The notes: generated from the sequence alone by a model not told the origin. DNA of 60,000 nucleotides from Lineus longissimus (GCF_910592395.1 NC_088325.1:8064109-8124108); one strand, 5' to 3'; counted from the first letter of the stretch, positions 44,203 through 57,929 are shown. A program made the numbers and translations.

Positions 44203-44500
44203 CCAATCCAAAGGACAATACTTCCACAAATAGTCTGGTAAAACATACATCACATGCTACAATATAAGATGTTATATGATTGGCTCACTAAGGCAAAGGA
44301 GGCGGCGCCTGCAAGCACGTGGCTCAGGAAAAACATATTTATGGTACCCCCAATCCAGCAAAGGACAATACTTCCACATAATAGTCTGGTAAAACATACA
44401 TCACATGCTACAATATAAGATGTTATATGATTGGCTCACTAAGGCAAAGGAGGCGGCGCCTGCAAGCACGTGGCTCAGGAAAAACATATTTATGGTACAA
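44203..44500 (+). repeat. Tandem duplication of the B terminal 145 bp
   Basis: The stretch from ccccaatcca to aaaacatatttatggtac occurs twice in a row (44203-44346, 44347-44500). The first copy lacks a few bases (aatccaaagg for aatccagcaaagg). Confidence 0.85.
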
Positions 44501-47042
44501 TAAATTAATCAAAATTAATCAAAGAATGATCTTTTATAAACATTGGAAGGAAATTTATGGTACAATAAATTAATCAAAATTAAAATAGAGTTTAAAATTA
44601 AAACAGAGTTTTCCATCTCCTAGACTAGTTGCCGGCTAAGGCTAAGGAGGCCAGTCTCCCCCGGAGAACTTTCTCCACTGCCCAAGGTGACTAGTCACTT
44701 GTGTGTCAGGTCGCCTGGGTGTCTAGTTTCCACGAGGCTATGCTAGTGGAGAACTAGATGGCCGTTGGCTCTAGATGAGCTCATCCGCCCTGGGTGACTA
44801 GTCACCCACCTGTGACAGGTGGCACTGGCTTACAGGTTACCAGTGGCAGGTAGCTAACCTGAAATTAAAACAGAGTTTTCCATCTCCTAGACTAGTTGCC
44901 GGCCAAGGCTACTGAGGCCACTCTCCCCCGGAGAACTTTCTCCACTGCCCAAGGTGACTAGTCGCTTGTGTGTCAGGTCGCCTCGGTGTCTAGTTTCCAC
45001 GAGGCTATGCTAGTGGAGAACTAGATGGCCGTTCGCTCTAGATGAGCTTATCCGCCCTGGGTGACTAGTCAACCACCTGAGACAGGTAGCACTGGCTTAC
45101 AGGTTACCAGTGGCAGGTAGCTAACCTAAAATTAAAACAGAGTTTTCCATCTCCTAGACTAGTTGCCGGCCAAGGCTAAGGAGGCCAGTCTCCCCCGGAG
45201 AACTTTCTCCACTGCCCAAGGTGACTAGTCACTTGTGTGTCAGGTCGCCTCGGTGTCTAGTTTCCACGAGGCTATGCTAATGGAGAACTAGATGGCCATT
45301 GGCTCTAGATGAGCTCATCCGCCCTGGGTGACTAGTCACCCACCTGTGACAGGTGGCACTGGCTTACAGGTTACCAGTGGCAGGTAGCTAACCTGACCTG
45401 ACATTAAATCAAAGAATGATTTTCTATAAACATTGCAAGGAAATTTATGGTAAAATAAATTAATCAAAATTAAAACAGAGTTTAAAATTAAAACAGAGTT
45501 TTCCATCTCCTAGACTAGTTGCCGGCCAAGGCTAAGGAGGCCAGTCTCCCCCGGAGAACTTTCTCCACTGCCCAAGGTGACTAGTCACTTGTGTGTCAGG
45601 TCGCCTTGGTGTCTAATTTCCACGAGGCTATGCTAGTGGAGAACTAGATGGCCGTTGGCTCTAGATGAGCTTATCCGCCCTGGGTGACTAGTCAACCACC
45701 TGAGACAGGTGGCACTGGCTTACAGGTTACCAGTGGCAGGTAGCTAACCTGAAATTAAAACGGAGTTTTCCATCTCCTAGACTAGTTGCCGGCCAAGGCT
45801 AAGGAGGCCAGTCTCCCCCGGAAAACTTTCTCCACTGCCCAAGGTGACTAGTCACTTGTGTGTCAGGTCGCCTCAGTGTCTAGTTTCCACGAGGCTATGC
45901 TAGTGGAGAACTAGATGGCCGTTGGCTCTAGATGAGCTCATCCGCCCTGGGTGACTAGTCACCCACCTGTGACAGGTGGCACTGGCTTACAGGTTACCAG
46001 TGGCAGGTAGCTAACCTGACCTGACATTAAATCAAAGAATGATCTTCTATAAACATTGCAAGGAAATTAATGGTACAATAAATTTATCAAAATTAAAACA
46101 GAGTTTAAAATTAAAACAGAGTTTTCCATCTCCTAGACTAGTTGCCGGCCAAGGCTAAGGAGGCCAGTCTCCCCCGGAGAACTTTCTCCACTGCCCAAGG
46201 TGACTAGTCACTTGTGTGTCGGGTCGCCTCGGTGTCTAGTTTCCACGAGGCTATGCTAGTGGAGAACTAGATGGCCGTTGGCTCTAGATGAGCTCATCCG
46301 CCCTGGGTGACTAGTCACCCACCTGTGACAGGTGGCACTGGCTTACAGGTTACCAGTGGCAGGTAGCTAACCTGAAATTAAAACGGAGTTTTCCATCTCC
46401 TAGACTAGTTGCCGGCCAAGGCTAAGGAGGCCAGTCTCCGCCGGAGAACTTTCTCCACTGCCCAAGGTGACTAGTCACTTGTGTGTCAGGTCGCCTCAGT
46501 GTCTAGTTTCCACGAGGCTATGCTAGTGGAGAACTAGATGGCCGTTGGCTCTAGATGAGCTCATCCGCCCTGGGTGACTAGTCACCCACCTGTGACAGGT
46601 GGCACTGGCTTACAGGTTACCAGTGGCAGGTAGCTAACCTGACCTGACATTAAATCAAAGAATGATCTTCTATAAACATTGCAAGGAAATTTATGGTACA
46701 ATAAATTTATCAAAATTAAAACAGAGTTTAAAATTAAAACAGAGTTTTCCATCTCCTAGACTAGTTGCCGGCCAAGGCTAAGGAGGCCAGTCTCCCCCGG
46801 AGAACTTTCTCCACTGCCCAAGGTGACTAGTCACTTGTGTGTCAGGTCGCCTCGGTGTCTAGTTTCCACGAGGCTATGCTAGTGGAGAACTAGATGGCCG
46901 TTGGCTCTAGATGAGCTCATCCGCCCTGGGTGACTAGTCACCCACCTGTGACAGGTGGCACTGGCTTACAGGTTACCAGTGGCAGGTAGCTAACCTGACC
47001 TGACATTAAATCAAAGAATGATCTTCTATAAACATTGGAAGG
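44501..47042 (+). repeat. A block R1, 8 monomers
   Basis: Eight monomers with AT-rich LINE-like spacers after the third, fifth, seventh and eighth. At the end the spacer extends into B. Confidence 0.88.
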
Positions 47043-47293
47043 ATTTATGGTACAATAAATTAATCAAAATTAATCAAAGAATGATCTTTTATAAACATTG
47101 GAAGGAAGTAGGGATAAATTATATTTCAGATTTACTAAGACCAGACAAAACAGTGATACCTTTTGAATCACTGGGACTAAAAGCAACCGAATGGTTCAAA
47201 TGGAGAGGGTTTATGGATGTTATTATAAATAAGATTTGGGGTTATAATTTTAACACTGATAACAATAATGTAAGATCTACGCAGAAACCGTAG
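47018..47293 (+). pseudogene. LINE-derived ORF in the satellite (representative right copy)
   Basis: 91 codons with the layout described for 4886-5146: MIFYKHWK duplicated around LWYNKLIKINQR, GINYISDLL, and KTVIPFESLGL. Further right copies: 53157-53432, 55116-55382, 56986-57252, 59212-59478. The last three end at 88 codons because acctacgtag creates an earlier stop. Copies are almost identical at protein level, which in a homogenising array does not require selection. Confidence 0.6.
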
Positions 47294-47961
47294 AAGTCTA
47301 AGAGACATTCATGCCCAACGGTATAAATCAGCCTCAAGTGACTGATGCCTACCTGTAATCAGCTACAGGTGACCAATAGCGACATTAGGAGATCAACCGG
47401 ACTGGTGAAACCAGTAGATCGCTTGGATTTATAAACTGCGAAGGCATCTTAAAGCCTTTGACGCTATATTTCCATCCACCAAATTTCAGGTTGCGCAGCG
47501 TTATGTAACCTCTATGACGCATGTCCAGGTTATGTCCTAAATTTAGTATTTCTGGTTTAAACTAAAAGTATGGACTTTCATGTATCATGTTCAGATGTCT
47601 AAGATAAGTCAGACTTTTCTTTTCAACCTGTTTCAAGCCACATCAAAGTGCACGAACGTTCAGTTCCAAGTTAAGAAATAACATAGTGTAATCCCTATTG
47701 CCCCTTTAAGAGTCACTACAGTGTGGTGCTGCCACCTTCATGTCAACGGGTTAACAGTGTAATTGCTTCGTTTATCAAACTTGCATTGTTTACATCTGTC
47801 TTATTCAAGTGAACCGTACCCCAAATCCAGCAAAGGACAATACTTTCACATAATAGTCTGGTAAAACATACATCACATGCTACAATATAAGATGTTATAT
47901 GATTGGCTCACTAAGGCAAAGGAGGCGGCGCCTGCAAGCACGTGGCTCAGGAAAAACATAT
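47043..47961 (+). repeat. B module R-B1
   Basis: Full-length B. Contains hairpin-forming acctgta-atcagc-tacaggt at about 47350-47369 and ctggtgaaaccag at about 47402. Confidence 0.9.
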
Positions 47962-48735
47962 TTATGGTACAATAAATTAATCAAAATTAATCAAAGAATG
48001 ATCTTTTATAAACATTGGAAGGAAATTTATGGTACAATAAATTAATCAAAATTAAAATAGAGTTTAAAATTAAAACAGAGTTTTCCATCTCCTAGACTAG
48101 TTGCCGGCCAAAGCTAAGGAGGCCAGTCTCCCCCGGAGAACTTTCTCCACTGCCCAAGGTGACTAGTCACTTGTGTGTCAGGTCGCCTTGGTGTCTTGTT
48201 TCCACGAGGCTATGCTAGTGGAGAACTAAATGGCCGTTGGCTCTAGATGAGCTCATCCGCCCTGGGTGACTAGTCACCCACCTGTGACAGGTGGCACTGG
48301 CTTACAGGTTACCAGTGGCAGGTAGCTAACCTGACCTGACATTAAATCAAAGAATGATCTTCTATAAACATTGCAAGGAAATTTATGGTACAATAAATTA
48401 ATCAAAATTAAAATAGAGTTTAAAATTAAAACAGAGTATTCCATCTCCTAGACTAGTTGCCGGCTAAGGCTAAGGAGGCCAGTCTCCCCCGGAGAACTTT
48501 CTCCACTGCCCAAGGTGACTAGTCACTTGTGTGTCAGGTCGCCTCGGTGTCTAGTTTCCACGAGGCTATGCTAGTGGAGAACTAGATGGCCGTTGGCTCT
48601 AGATGAGCTCATCCGCCCTGGGTGACTAGTCACCCACCTGTGACAGGTGGCACTGGCTTACAGGTTACCAGTGGCAGGTTGCTAACCTGACCTGACATCA
48701 AATCAAAGAATGATCTTCTATAAACATTGGAACGA
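47962..48735 (+). repeat. A block R2, 2 monomers
   Basis: Two monomers, each with the AT-rich spacer. The first has the gccaaagcta variant. Confidence 0.85.
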
Positions 48736-49431
48736 AATTTATGGTACAATAAATTAATCAAAATTAATCAAAGAATGATCTTTTATAAACATTGGAAGGA
48801 AGTAGGGATAAGCTATATTTCCGATTTACTAAGACCAGACAAAACAGTGATACCTTTTGAATCACAATCATGCCCAACGGTTTAAATCCGCCTCAAGTGA
48901 CTGATGCCTACCTGTAATCAGCTACAGGTGACCGATAGCGACATTAGGAGATCAACCGGACTGGAGAAACCAGTAGATCGCTTGGATTTATAAACTGCGA
49001 AGCCATCTTAACTAAAAGTATGGACTTTCATGTATCATGTTCAGATTTCTAAGATAAGTCAGACTTTTCTTTTCAACCTGTTTCAAGCCGCATCAAAGTG
49101 CACGAACGTTCAGTTCCAAGTTAAGAAATAACATAGACAATTTAGAAAGGGAGATGTAGTGTAATTCCTATTGCCCCTTTAAGAGTCACTACAGTGTGGT
49201 GCTGCCACCTTCATGTCAACGGGTTAACAGTGTAATTGCTTCTTTTATCAAACTTACATTGTTTACATCTGTCTTATTCAAGTGAACCGTACCCCCAATC
49301 CAGCAAAGGACAATACTTTCACATAATAGTCTGGTAAAACATACATCACATGCTACAATATAAGATATATGATTGGCTCACTAAGGCAAAGGAGGCGGCG
49401 CCTGCAAGCTCGTGGCTCAGGAAAAACATAT
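48736..49431 (+). repeat. B' module R-B2, doubly deleted
   Basis: B with ~110 bp of the LINE-like ORF removed (gaatcac joined to aatcatgccc) and a further ~110 bp removed between catctta and actaaaag (about 49010). It carries the B'-specific 24-bp addition beginning acaatttagaaagggagatg after aacatag. Confidence 0.85.
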
Positions 49432-49849
49432 TTATGGTACAATAAATTAATCAAAATTAATCAAAGAATGCTCTTTATAAACATTGGAAGGAAATTTATG
49501 GTACAATAAATTTATCAAAATTAAAATAGAGTTTAAAATTAAAACAGAGTTTTCCATCTCCTAGACTAGTTGCCGGCTAAGGCTAAGGAGGCCAGTCTCC
49601 CCCGGAGAACTTTCTCCACTGCCCAAGGTGACTAGTCACTTGTGTGTCAGGTCGCCTGGGTGTCTAGTTTCCACGAGGCTATGCTAGTGGAGAACTAGAT
49701 GGCCGTTGGCTCTAGATGAGCTCATCCGCCCTGGGTGACTAGTCACCCACCTGTGACAGGTGGCACTGGCTTACAGGTTACCAGTGGCAGGTTGCTAACC
49801 TGACCTGACATCATATCAAAGAATGATCTTCTATAAACATTGGAAGGAA
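49432..49849 (+). repeat. A block R3, 1 monomer
   Basis: Single monomer with spacer; ggcaggttgctaacc variant. Confidence 0.85.
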
Positions 49850-50652
49850 ATTTATGGTACAATAAATTAATCAAAATTAATCAAAGAATGATCTTTTATA
49901 AACATTGGAAGGAAGTAGGGATAAGCTATATTTCAGATTTACTAAGACCAGACAAAACAGTGATACCTTTTGAATCACAATCATGCCCAACGGTTTAAAT
50001 CAGCCTCAAGTGACTGATGCCTACCTGTAATCAGCTACAGGTGACCGATAGCGACATTAGGAGATCAACCGGACTGGAGAAACCAGTAGATCGCTTGGAT
50101 TTATAAACTGCGAAGCCATCTTAAAGCCTTTGACGCTATATTTCCATCAACCAAATTTCAGGTTGCGAAGCGTTATGTAACCTCTATGACGCATGTCCAG
50201 GTTATGTCCTAAATTTAGTATTTCTGTTTGAAACTAAAAGTATGGACTTTCATGTATCATGTTCAGATTTCTAAGATAAGTCAGACTTTTCTTTTCAACC
50301 TGTTTCAAGCGGCATCAAAGTGCACGAACGTTCAGTTCCAAGTTAAGAAATAACATAGACAATTTAGAAAGGGAGATGTAGTGTAATTCCTATTGCCCCT
50401 TTAAGAGTCACTACAGTGTGGTGCTGCCACCTTCATGTCAACGGGTTAACAGTGTAATTGCTTCTTTTATCAAACTTACATTGTTTACATCTGTCTTATT
50501 CAAGTGAACCGTACCCCCAATCCAGCAAAGGACAATACTTTCACATAATAGTCTGGTAAAACATACATCACATGCTACAATATAAGATATATGATTGGCT
50601 CACTAAGGCAAAGGAGGCGGCGCCTGCAAGCTCGTGGCTCAGGAAAAACATA
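49850..50652 (+). repeat. B' module R-B3
   Basis: Same ORF deletion and 24-bp addition as R-B2, but without the second deletion. Near-identical to R-B4. Confidence 0.88.
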
Positions 50653-51071
50653 TTTATGGTACAATAAATTAATCAAAATTAATCAAAGAATGCTCTTTAT
50701 AAACATTGGAAGGAAATTTATGGTACAATAAATTTATCAAAATTAAAATAGAGTTTAAAATTAAAACAGAGTTTTCCATCTCCTAGACTAGTTGCCGGCT
50801 AAGGCTAAGGAGGCCAGTCTCCCCCGGAGAACTTTCTCCACTGCCCAAGGTGACTAGTCACTTGTGTGTCAGGTCGCCTGGGTGTCTAGTTTCCACGAGG
50901 CTATGCTAGTGGAGAACTAGATGGCCGTTGGCTCTAGATGAGCTCATCCGCCCTGGGTGACTAGTCACCCACCTGTGACAGGTGGCACTGGCTTACAGGT
51001 TACCAGTGGCAGGTTGCTAACCTGACCTGACATCAAATCAAAGAATGATCTTCTATAAACATTGGAAGGAA
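50653..51071 (+). repeat. A block R4, 1 monomer
   Basis: Twin of A block R3, about 1222 bp away. Confidence 0.85.
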
Positions 51072-51874
51072 ATTTATGGTACAATAAACTAATCAAAATT
51101 AATCAAAGAATGATCTTTTATAAACATTGGAAGGAAGTAGGGATAAGCTATATTTCAGATTTACTAAGACCAGACAAAACAGTGATACCTTTTGAATCAC
51201 AATCATGCCCAACGGTTTAAATCAGCCTCAAGTGACTGATGCCTACCTGTAATCAGCTACAGGTGACCGATAGCGACATTAGGAGATCAACCGGACTGGA
51301 GAAACCAGTAGATCGCTTGGATTTATAAACTGCGAAGCCATCTTAAAGCCTTTGACGCTATATTTCCATCAACCAAATTTCAGGTTGCGAAGCGTTATGT
51401 AACCTCTATGACGCATGTCCAGGTTATGTCCTAAATTTAGTATTTCTGCTTGAAACTAAAAGTATGGACTTTCATGTATCATGTTCAGATTTCTAAGATA
51501 AGTCAGACTTTTCTTTTCAACCTGTTTCAAGCGGCATCAAAGTGCACGAACGTTCAGTTCCAAGTTAAGAAATAACATAGACAATTTAGAAAGGGAGATG
51601 TAGTGTAATTCCTATTGCCCCTTTAAGAGTCACTACAGTGTGGTGCTGCCACCTTCATGTCAACGGGTTAACAGTGTAATTGCTTCTTTTATCAAACTTA
51701 CATTGTTTACATCTGTCTTATTCAAGTGAACCGTACCCCCAATCCAGCAAAGGACAATACTTTCACATAATAGTCTGGTAAAACATACATCACATGCTAC
51801 AATATAAGATATATGATTGGCTCACTAAGGCAGAGGAGGCGGCGTCTGCAAGCTCGTGGCTCAGGAAAAACATA
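51072..51874 (+). repeat. B' module R-B4
   Basis: Twin of R-B3 with minor changes (ggcagaggaggcggcgtctg near 51830). Confidence 0.88.
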
Positions 51875-53181
51875 TTTATGGTACAATAAATTAATCAAAA
51901 TTAATCAAAGAATGCTCTTTATAAACATTGGAAGGAAATTTATGGTACAATAAATTAATCAAAATTAAAATAGAGTTTAAAATCAAAATAGAGTTTTCCA
52001 TCTCCTAGACTAGTTGCCGGCCAAGGCTACTGAGGCCACTCTCCCCCGGAGAACTTTCTCCTCTGCCCAAGGTGACTAGTCACTTGTGTGTCAGGTCGCC
52101 TCGGTGTCTAGTTTCCACGAGGCTATGCTAGTGGAGAACTAGATGGCCGTTGGCGCTAGATGAGCTCATCCGCCCTGGGTGACTAGTCACCCACCTGTGA
52201 CAGGTGGCACTGGCTTACAGGTTACCAGTGGCAGGTAGCTAACCTGAAATTAAAACGGAGTTTTCCATCTCCTAGACTAGTTGCCGGCCAAGGCTAAGGA
52301 GGCCAGTCTCCCCCGGAGAACTTTCTCCACTGCCCAAGGTGACTAGTCACTTGTGTGTCAGGTCGCCTTGGTGTCTAGTTTCCACGAGGCTATGCTAGTG
52401 GAGAACTAGATGGCCGTTGGCTCTAGATGAGCTTATCCGCCCTGGGTGACTAGTCAACCACCTGAGACAGGTGGCACTGGCTTACAGGTTACCAGTGGCA
52501 GGTAGCTAACCTGAAATTAAAACGGAGTTTTCCATCTCCTAGACTAGTTGCCGGCCAAGGCTAAGGAGGCCAGTCTCCCCCGGAGAACTTTCTCCACTGC
52601 CCAAGGTGACTAGTCACTTGCGTGTCAGGTCGCCTCAGTGTCTAGTTTCCACGAGGCTATGCTAGTGGAGAACTAGATGGCCGTTGGCTCTAGATGAGCT
52701 CATCCGCCCTGGGTGACTAGTCACCCACCTGTGACAGGTGGCACTGGCTTACAGGTTACCAGTGGCAGGTAGCTAACCTGACCTGACATTAAATCAAAGA
52801 ATGATCTTCTATAAACATTGCAAGGAAATTTATGGTACAATAAATTTATCAAAATTAAAACAGAGTTTAAAATTAAAACAGAGTTTTCCATCTCCTAGAC
52901 TAGTTGCCGGCCAAGGATAAGGAGGCCAGTCTCCCCCGGAGAACTTTCTCCACTGCCCAAGGTGACTAGTCACTTGTGTGTCAGGTCGCCTCGGTGTCTA
53001 GTTTCCACGAGGCTATGCTAGTGGAGAACTAGATGGCCGTTGGCTCTAGATGAGCTCATCCGCCCTGGGTGACTAGTCACCCACCTGTGACAGGTGGCAC
53101 TGGCTTACAGGTTACCAGTGGCAGGTAGCTAACCTGACCTGACATTAAATCAAAGAATGATCTTCTATAAACATTGGAAGG
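51875..53181 (+). repeat. A block R5, 4 monomers
   Basis: Four monomers. The first has actgaggccactctccc and the last has ccaaggataagg. Both marks recur at 58080 and 58965. Confidence 0.85.
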
Positions 53182-54100
53182 ATTTATGGTACAATAAATT
53201 AATCAAAATTAATCAAAGAATGATCTTTTATAAACATTGGAAGGAAGTAGGGATAAATTATATTTCAGATTTACTAAGACCAGACAAAACAGTGATACCT
53301 TTTGAATCACTGGGACTAAAAGCAACCGAATGGTTCAAATGGAGAGGGTTTATGGATGTTATTATAAATAAGATTTGGGGTTATAATTTTAACACTGATA
53401 ACAATAATGTAAGATCTACGCAGAAACCGTAGAAGTCTAAGAGACAATCATGCCCAACGGTATAAATCAGCCTCAAGTGACTGATGCCTACCTGTAATCA
53501 GCTACAGGTGACCAATAGCGACATTAGGAGATCAACCGGACTGGTGAAACCAGTAGATCGCTTGGTTTTATAAACTGCGAAGGCATCTTAAAGCCTTTGA
53601 CGCTATATTTCCATCAACCAAATTTCAGGTTGCGCAGCGTTATGTAACCTCTATGACGCATGTCCAGGTTATGTCCTAAATTTAGTATTTCTGGTTTAAA
53701 CTAAAAGTATGGACTTTCATGTATCATGTTCAGATGTCTAAGATAAGTCAGACTTTTCTTTTCAACCTGTTTCAAGCCACATCAAAGTGCACGAACGTTC
53801 AGTTCCAAGTTAAGAAATAACATAGTGTAATCCCTATTGCCCCTTTAAGAGTCACTACAGTGTGGTGCTGCCACCTTCATGTCAACGGGTTAACAGTGTA
53901 ATTGCTTCGTTTATCAAACTTGCATTGTTTACATCTGTCTTATTCAAATGAACCGTACCCCAAATCCAGCAAAGGACAATACTTCCACATAATAGTCTGG
54001 TAAAACATACATCACATGCTACAATATAAGATGTTATATGATTGGCTCACTAAGGCAAAGGAGGCGGCGCCTGCAAGCACGTGGCTCAGGAAAAACATAT
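53182..54100 (+). repeat. B module R-B5
   Basis: Full-length B with gcttggttttataaac (others gcttggatttat), shared only with R-B8. Confidence 0.9.
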
Positions 54101-55140
54101 TTATGGTACAATAAATTAATCAAAATTAATCAAAGAATGATCTTTTATAAACATTGGAAGGAAATTTATGGTACAATAAATTAATCAAAATTAAAATAGA
54201 GTTTAAAATTAAAACAGAGTTTTCCATCTCCTAGACTAGTTGCCGGCCAAGGCTACTGAGGCCACTCTCCCCCGGAGAACTTTCTCCACTGCCCAAGGTG
54301 ACTAGTCGCTTGTGTGTCAGGTCGCCTCGGTGTCTAGTTTCCACGAGGCTATGCTAGTGGAGAACTAGATGGCCGTTCGCTCTAGATGAGCTTATCCGCC
54401 CTGGGTGACTAGTCAACCACCTGAGACAGGTAGCACTGGCTTACAGGTTACCAGTGGCAGGTAGCTAACCTAAAATTAAAACAGAGTTTTCCATCTCCTA
54501 GACTAGTTGCCGGCCAAGGCTAAGGAGGCCAGTCTCCCCCGGAGAACTTTCTCCACTGCCCAAGGTGACTAGTCACTTGTGTGTCAGGTCGCCTCGGTGT
54601 CTAGTTTCCACGAGGCTATGCTAATGGAGAACTAGATGGCCATTGGCTCTAGATGAGCTCATCCGCCCTGGGTGACTAGTCACCCACCTGTGACAGGTGG
54701 CACTGGCTTACAGGTTACCAGTGGCAGGTAGCTAACCTGACCTGACATTAAATCAAAGAATGATTTTCTATAAACATTGCAAGGAAATTTATGGTAAAAT
54801 AAATTAATCAAAATTAAAACAGAGTTTAAAATTAAAACAGAGTTTTCCATCTCCTAGACTAGTTGCCGGCCAAGGCTAAGGAGGCCAGTCTCCCCCGGAG
54901 AACTTTCTCCACTGCCAAAGGTGACTAGTCACTTGTGTGTCAGGTCGCCTTGGTGTCTAATTTCCACGAGGCTATGCTAGTGGAGAACTAGATGGCCGTT
55001 GGCTCTAGATGAGCTTATCCGCCCTGGGTGACTAGTCAACCACCTGAGACAGGTGGCACTGGCTTACAGGTTACCAGTGGCAGGTAGCTAACCTGACCTG
55101 ACATTAAATCAAAGAATGATCTTCTATAAACATTGGAAGG
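54101..55140 (+). repeat. A block R6, 3 monomers
   Basis: Three monomers, near-identical to those at 44870-45740, including gttcgctctag and gctaatggag marks, about 9.35 kb apart. Confidence 0.85.
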
Positions 55141-56059
55141 ATTTATGGTACAATAAATTAATCAAAATTAATCAAAGAATGATCTTTTATAAACATTGGA
55201 AGGAAGTAGGGATAAATTATATTTCAGATTTACTAAGACCAGACAAAACAGTGATACCTTTTGAATCACTGGGACTAAAAGCAACCGAATGGTTCAAATG
55301 GAGAGGGTTTATGGATGTTATTATAAATAAGATTTGGGGTTATAATTTTAACACTGATAACAATAATGTAAGACCTACGTAGAAACCGTAGAAGTCTAAG
55401 AGACAACCATGCCCAACGGTATAAATCAGCCTCAAGTGACTGATGCCTACCTGTAATCAGCTACAGGTGACCAATAGCGACATTAGGAGATTAACCGGAC
55501 TGGTGAAACCAGTAGATCGCTTGGATTTATAAACTGCGAAGGCATCTTAAAGCCTTTGACGCTATATTTCCATCAACCAAATTTCAGGTTGCGCAGCGTT
55601 ATGTAACCTCTATGACGCATGTCCAGGTTATGTCCTAAATTTAGTATTTCTGGTTTAAACTAAAAGTATGGACTTTCATGTATCATGTTCAGATGTCTAA
55701 GATCAGTCAGACTTTTCTTTTCAACCTGTTTCAAGCCACATCAAAGTGCACGAACGTTCAGTTCCAAGTTAAGAAATAACATATTGTAATCCCTATTGCC
55801 CCTTTAAGAGTCACTACAGTGTGGTGCTGCCACCTTCATGTCAACGGGTTAACAGTGTAATGGCTTCTTTTATCAAACTTGCATTGTTTACATCTGTCTT
55901 ATTCAAGTGAACCGTACCCCCAATCCAGCAAAGGACAATACTTCCACATAATAGTCTGGTAAAACATACATCACATGCTACAATATAAGATGTTATATGA
56001 TTGGCTCACTAAGGCAAAGGAGGCGGCGCCTGCAAGCACGTGGCTCAGGAAAAACATAT
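55141..56059 (+). repeat. B module R-B6
   Basis: Full-length B with agacctacgtag, agattaaccgg and gatcagtcag marks. First copy of an 1870-bp higher-order unit. Confidence 0.9.
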
Positions 56060-57010
56060 TTATGGTACAATAAATTAATCAAAATTAATCAAAGAATGAT
56101 CTTTTATAAACATTGAAAGGAAATTTATGGTACAATAAATTAATCAAAATTAAAATAGAGTTTAAAATCAAAACAGAGTTTTCCATCTCCTAGACTAGTT
56201 GCCGGCCAAGGCTACTGAGGCCACTCTCCCCCGGAGAACTTTCTCCACTGCCCAAGGTGACTAGTCACTTGTGTGTCAGGTCGCCTCGGTGTCTAGTTTC
56301 CACGAGGCTATGCTAGTGGAGAACTAGATGGCCGTTGGCGCTAGATGAGCTCATCCGCCCTGGGTGACTAGTCACCCACCTGTGACAGGTGGCACTGGCT
56401 TACAGGTTACCAGTGGCAGGTAGCTAACCTGAAATTAAAACGGAGTTTTCCATCTCCTAGACTAGTTGCCGGCCAAGGCTAAGGAGGCCAGTCTCCCCCG
56501 GAGAACTTTCTCCACTGCCCAAGGTGACTAGTCACTTGTGTGTCAGGTCGCCTTGGTGTCTAGTTTCCACGAGGCTATGCTAGTGGAGAACTAGATGGCC
56601 GTTGGCTCTAGATGAGCTTATCCGCCCTGGGTGACTAGTCAACCACCTGAGACAGGTGGCACTGGCTTACAGGTTACCAGTGGCAGGTAGCTAACCTGAA
56701 ATTAAAACGGAGTTTTCCATCTCCTAGACTAGTTGCCGGCCAAGGCTAAGGAGGCCAGTCTCCCCCGGAGAACTTTCTCCACTGCCCAAGGTGACTAGTC
56801 ACTTGTGTGTCAGGTCGCCTCAGTGTCTAGTTTCCACGAGGCTATGCTAGTGGAGAACTAGATGGCCGTTGGCTCTAGATGAGCTCATCCGCCCTGGGTG
56901 ACTAGTCACCCACCTGTGACAGGTGGCACTGGCTTACAGGTTACCAGTGGCAGGTAGCTAACCTGACCTGACATTAAATCAAAGAATGATCTTCTATAAA
57001 CATTGGAAGG
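56060..57010 (+). repeat. A block R7, 3 monomers
   Basis: Completes the 1870-bp unit with R-B6. Confidence 0.85.
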
Positions 57011-57929
57011 ATTTATGGTACAATAAATTAATCAAAATTAATCAAAGAATGATCTTTTATAAACATTGGAAGGAAGTAGGGATAAATTATATTTCAGATT
57101 TACTAAGACCAGACAAAACAGTGATACCTTTTGAATCACTGGGACTAAAAGCAACCGAATGGTTCAAATGGAGAGGGTTTATGGATGTTATTATAAATAA
57201 GATTTGGGGTTATAATTTTAACACTGATAACAATAATGTAAGACCTACGTAGAAACCGTAGAAGTCTAAGAGACAACCATGCCCAACGGTATAAATCAGC
57301 CTCAAGTGACTGATGCCTACCTGTAATCAGCTACAGGTGACCAATAGCGACATTAGGAGATTAACCGGACTGGTGAAACCAGTAGATCGCTTGGATTTAT
57401 AAACTGCGAAGGCATCTTAAAGCCTTTGACGCTATATTTCCATCAACCAAATTTCAGGTTGCGCAGCGTTATGTAACCTCTATGACGCATGTCCAGGTTA
57501 TGTCCTAAATTTAGTATTTCTGGTTTAAACTAAAAGTATGGACTTTCATGTATCATGTTCAGATGTCTAAGATCAGTCAGACTTTTCTTTTCAACCTGTT
57601 TCAAGCCACATCAAAGTGCACGAACGTTCAGTTCCAAGTTAAGAAATAACATATTGTAATCCCTATTGCCCCTTTAAGAGTCACTACAGTGTGGTGCTGC
57701 CACCTTCATGTCAACGGGTTAACAGTGTAATGGCTTCTTTTATCAAACTTGCATTGTTTACATCTGTCTTATTCAAGTGAACCGTACCCCCAATCCAGCA
57801 AAGGACAATACTTCCACATAATAGTCTGGTAAAACATACATCACATGCTACAATATAAGATGTTATATGATTGGCTCACTAAGGCAAAGGAGGCGGCGCC
57901 TGCAAGCACGTGGCTCAGGAAAAACATAT
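57011..57929 (+). repeat. B module R-B7
   Basis: Apparently identical to R-B6 at every place checked, 1870 bp away. Confidence 0.9.

Noticed and set aside
47320-47430. Hammerhead ribozyme
   Set aside because: ctgatg is present but the core reads ctgatgc, and the segment after the stem reads gacc instead of gaaa.
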